Below, piece after piece: positions 60,678 to 64,000 of a DNA stretch of 64,000 nucleotides. The DNA comes from Silene latifolia (lineage: Eukaryota > Streptophyta > Magnoliopsida > Caryophyllales > Caryophyllaceae): the NCBI RefSeq assembly GCF_048544455.1, contig NC_133526.1, forward strand, positions 7,642,001 through 7,706,000, given 5' to 3'. A model generated the notes under the pieces. The model saw nothing but the letters and a program-made list of their open reading frames with translations. It ran no database searches and was not told where the DNA came from. Every line of letters begins with the position of its first letter. The first letter of the stretch is position 1. The position numbers were made by a program, and so were the translations under genes.

Positions 60678-63600
60678 ATGACTAATCGAGGTATGTGCTT
60701 TAATCTTGCATTAATCATTCATTTTTGTCGAATTTTGAGCTGCGAACATTAGGGTTTTCGACCCTTTTGATCGAAAATTTGGGGCTTTTCCCCCAAATGG
60801 ATTTGTCATGCCAAATTGATACTAGAAATGAGTAGTAGGCAATGTTAGGAACATAACCATGTATTTACTTCGAATTTTCATCAAGTTTCGAGCCCTTGAG
60901 CAAATTTTGAGACGGTTTCACAGCTAGATCGTAAATTGCTTCGAGAATGGCCTTAGGATTGCCCATTTGCGATGAAATTTGACATTTGGGACCCTTGGAT
61001 GATGGGTAAACTTCCTGTCATCTCGGAAGTTTGGTTTGTGACAACTTTTGCAGGACACCTTTTAGGGCATAATCGCCGTTATAGCGAAATGCTGCCGAAT
61101 TTTCGACTCGAACTCGGAACTAGGCTTTGACTTGGACTTGGACTTGACCCTATCCATCACATGAGTGACTGATTTGGCGGGAATATGGCCGAGGATGGCC
61201 GGAAAGGGGCGATTTCCGGGCCTTGAAGGCTCGAAATGCTACTTAACAAAGGCTTGTCATCATGTGATGCGGCCTGGATTTGCTTTAACCGTTGCAGGTG
61301 ACGACGCTTCTACTTCCGGGAGAGATCCCATGGATATAGATGCCGCTGCTGTTGAGGAGGCGCTAGAGCAGGCCTTCACCGCTGCGGTGATGGCTGCTGC
61401 AGAGGAGATTCCCGAGGAGGAGGCCGCTGACGAGGAAGAGATTCCGAGACGGGCCCACCTCGGACGAGGGGGTCGCCAGCTGAGAGGTGCTCCTTCGTGG
61501 GCTGAGACCTGGGAGAGTAGGCACCTTGTGTGGGCTGCAGAGGGCCACTTGTCCTACAGGACGGTGAAGAGCTTGGTAAATAGGAATTCCCTAACTCATT
61601 ACCTATCCTTTTCTATTTTGTTCAAATTCCTTTTAAATTTATTTCAAAACTAAAGATAGCTTTGTTTCAAATCATAATAGGAGGCCGGGAACATCCGGTC
61701 GTTCTCGGGGTATACGACGGCGATGGAGCATTACGAGCGGCTGTCGGAGGAGGAGAGGGCCATGATCGAGCGCGGAGCGTTTGGTCCTCTGGTTCAGGTT
61801 TGGAGGGATATCGTGAAGAGGAAGTTGCGGGCCAACCTTAGCCTGGTCCGCGCTTTCTTGGATCGATTCTGGGATACGACTTCCACATTTCACCTGCCTT
61901 TTGGTGAGGTGGGAGTCACCTTGGAGGACTACGGCATGATTTCTGGTCTGCCGTGCGGGACTGAGGAGATGGTGTGGCCGGAGGCTGGCATGAGGGCGGA
62001 CTCGGCCGAGGCGAGGAGGTTGATCGGCTGGAACCTGTCGCCGAAGGCTGTTGCGGTGCCGGGTTTGGTACCCAGACCTATGTTCGAGATTACTTTGCGG
62101 AAGACCCCGCGACGGTGATGATCGATGGGAGGGAGACGGCTCCTCCTCCTTGTCAGTACAGCCGAGCGCAGGGCTCGTCTGTGGCTTTGGTGGTTCTTGT
62201 CTTCGATTTACCTCGAGACAAGGGTGAGAAGTCACGACGAAGCTTCTCCCCTTTCTTTCGACCCGAGTTCCCTAGGGCGTTGGGACCGGGTCACAGCTGG
62301 TTTTGCGGTCCTCATCCGCTTTATGAGGGCCATGGTTCGTCCGGAGTTGATGGAGAAGGGGACTTCTCCTGGCGCTGTCGGACCTGGGCTACTGTTGGAG
62401 GTATGAACCCTTTTTTTTTTTGATTGCAACTTCTTTTATCAAAGATCGAAAGATCGTCATTGAATATTCCGTTTTATAGGCGTGGGTGTACTCCTACTTT
62501 CCGAGCCTCGCGCCCAAGAGGACGGAGCCGTTGGAGAGGGCCTATCCCGTGGTGAGGGATTGGGTCATGTGCCGGACGAAGAGCAAGCGTTCTTCTCACA
62601 ACGTCTACCGGCGGGATGTGAACGCCCTTCAGCTGAGCAGCGTGAGTATCCCATTTGTATTTATTCACATCTTCTCATATTTTGTTTTCAATTGATCATA
62701 GGAATGACCTTTGCCTTCATATTGTCACAAAGGGTGCCTGACCTTGGGCGGAGTACGCCGGAGCGCCTCCCTTTGTTCCGAGACCCTTCGTCCTAGAGCT
62801 CGAGTCGGGCGGCCGTTGTGGACGTCGATGGGTCCTGTATGGTATCTGGGCGAGCGATTAGCTCGTCAGTGCTTTCGGGGCGCGTTGACGGTTCCTGTCG
62901 ATCCTCCTAGGACGATGTTCAGGGAGCCTTCCGAGGCTGAGAGGGAGGCGGACTTGGCCGGCGTCGGTGGCGACGACCTTCTTCTGCTTGGCGAGGACTA
63001 CTCGGCGTTCCTTTACGGGAGGTTGGCGTACTGGCCAGTAGTGGTGAGCATCGTTTGTTTTCTTGTTGATTTGATTTCGAGAGTTACGACGAAAGATCGT
63101 CGATTGATGAGAGCTATTTGTCTTTTCAGGAGGTTGAGGCGGCGGGCATCGAGCCCCCAGAGTACCCCGAGACCCTCGAGTACACTGACGCTGCGGGAGG
63201 ACGACGATCTCCGAGTTGCGTGACTTTGACGTAGCCGTGACGGGACGATGCTTGCCCTTGATGACCGGGCAAAGATCGATTCGGAGGGTGAGCTCCCATT
63301 TTGCATGGTTTTCGTGTAAGAACACGTTTGACTGAATTTGTTTAATTTGCTGAGAATTTCTTTGAAATGCAGGTCGCGCCATCTCGGTTCGTGGCACTAT
63401 GGGGGGTGGCCAACCGGCTACGAGCTACGGCCATTGAGGCACTCGTCGGCGGTCGGGGTCGTCAGGTATGAACCTTTATACCCATTTTTCGATCTTCTTT
63501 TTTTGATTTTTGGTTTTCCACTTGAGTTGATTGACATGAGCCAATTCGTTGCTGTTTGCAGGGTGACAGCGAGTCAGGACGAGAGTTGGCCCAGGCTCGG

Positions 63601-63699
63601 GAGGAGACGGCTCGCTTGTCGAGGGAGCTCGAGTTTCGGGATGCCGAGATCGCCGCTCTGATGGCGAGAGTTGCTGAGTTGGAGGGTGCCCAGCAGTAG
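60678..63699 (+). pseudogene. Plant mobile domain (PMD, MAIN-like) gene, spliced but frameshifted
   Basis: Exons by splice sites and phase: 60678-60690 (only ATG plus 10 nt), 61298-61575, 61681-62400, 62480-62641, 62702-63043, 63130-63287, 63373-63465, 63562-63699. The core is the plant mobile domain (PF10536): FHLPFGEVGVTLEDYGMISG, LPCGTEEMVWP, VRDYFAEDPATVMIDG, SLGRWDRVTAGFAVLIRFMR and AWVYSYFPSLAPKR. The end is a short coiled coil (RELAQAREETARLSRELEFR ... EGAQQ). In exon 3 the frame shifts twice (about 62070 and 62155), and near 62703 a TGA falls in the expected frame, so this copy is broken. PMD genes occur both as host regulators of silencing (MAIN, MAIL1) and inside retrotransposons; the setting here favours the latter. 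Confidence 0.75.
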
Positions 63700-63754
63700 T
63701 CTGGCGTAGCTTTGTAGACTTGTACATTTGATTTTGAAACATTTTGGACTTGTT

Positions 63755-63870
63755 TGGGGCGCAAGCCCCCAGTTTACTTGGACTTTTCGACTTTGTTTGG
63801 GGCGAAGCCCCCAGTTTGCTTGTGCATTTGTACTTTGTTCGGGGCGCAAGCCCCCAGTTTGCCTGTACAT
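63755..63870 (+). repeat. Tandem repeat of about 48 bp after the PMD gene
   Basis: Three copies of TTTGTT(T/C)GGGGCG(CA)AGCCCCCAGTTT followed by (A/G)CTTG. The inner GGGGC...GCCCC can form a hairpin. Possibly part of the 3' UTR or terminator of the PMD transcript. Confidence 0.8.
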
Positions 63871-64000
63871 TTGTTTTTTGTTGCATATACGACGGCCTGA
63901 GTGCCTTTGCTGTTGGGTTGTGTTGCTTGTATCTGCAGGTTAGTTCTTGAACAAGTTTGGTAGATGACGGTTTACGCCGTCATGTTACCGGAATTTACAT

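Noticed and set aside
62858-63397. 179-codon minus-strand open frame over the PMD gene
   Set aside because: Shadow of GC-rich PMD exons, crossing their introns. No recognisable domain.

Overview
This window is a piece of a repeat-rich angiosperm nuclear chromosome. The signs are multi-exon genes with GT-AG introns, plant transposon families on every scale (PIF/Harbinger, Stowaway, hAT, Mutator and Helitron elements, LINEs, LTR elements), a nuclear copy of plastid DNA, and telo-box promoter motifs. The repeat types are compatible with a eudicot, perhaps Caryophyllales, but I cannot fix the species.

Two host gene families are recognisable. (1) A large minus-strand gene resembling plant spatacsin (SPG11-like) is present twice, as a segmental duplication. 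Copy A (1 to about 7672) shows exons 1-6 and runs off the left edge. Copy B (about 39664 to 48024, with the gene continuing to 38764) shows exons 1-8 and then no further recognisable exon. Both reading frames are open where visible. Copy B carries a private 601-bp hAT MITE whose empty site is preserved in copy A. (2) A plus-strand exosome-subunit gene, RRP46, spans 8231-18310 with eight phase-consistent exons, one of only 21 nt. Its first exon is unusual: 126 codons of Ty1/copia-type Gag are joined in frame to the RRP46 core, replacing the usual N-terminus. The 7.3-kb intron 3 holds a 4.77-kb Harbinger transposon with an intact Myb/SANT-like ORF1 and a frameshifted DDE transposase.

From 18.3 to 33.5 kb there is a layered transposon graveyard. 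It contains a decayed partial duplicate of RRP46 exon 5, a poly(A)-only retroposition scar, Harbinger MITEs, a Mutator-type MITE split by a Helitron-like insert, other Helitron termini, a solo LTR with a TCGATCGA-rich array, a plastid rpoC2 fragment, and LINE tails ending in long (TAA)n arrays that serve as landing sites for other MITEs.

From 33.5 to 38.7 kb there are candidate minus-strand exons of one or two unidentified genes. From 48 to 51 kb there are more terminal-inverted-repeat elements and a LINE relic. From 51 to 57.2 kb lies a Tat/Retand-type Ty3/gypsy remnant: gag, protease and archaeal-type RNase H on the minus strand with reverse transcriptase deleted, and an accessory spliced gene on the plus strand behind its own TATA box. 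From 57.2 to 64 kb there is a long repeat-bearing leader followed by a spliced, frameshifted plant-mobile-domain (PMD) gene. All functional statements rest on reading the sequence; no database search was run.
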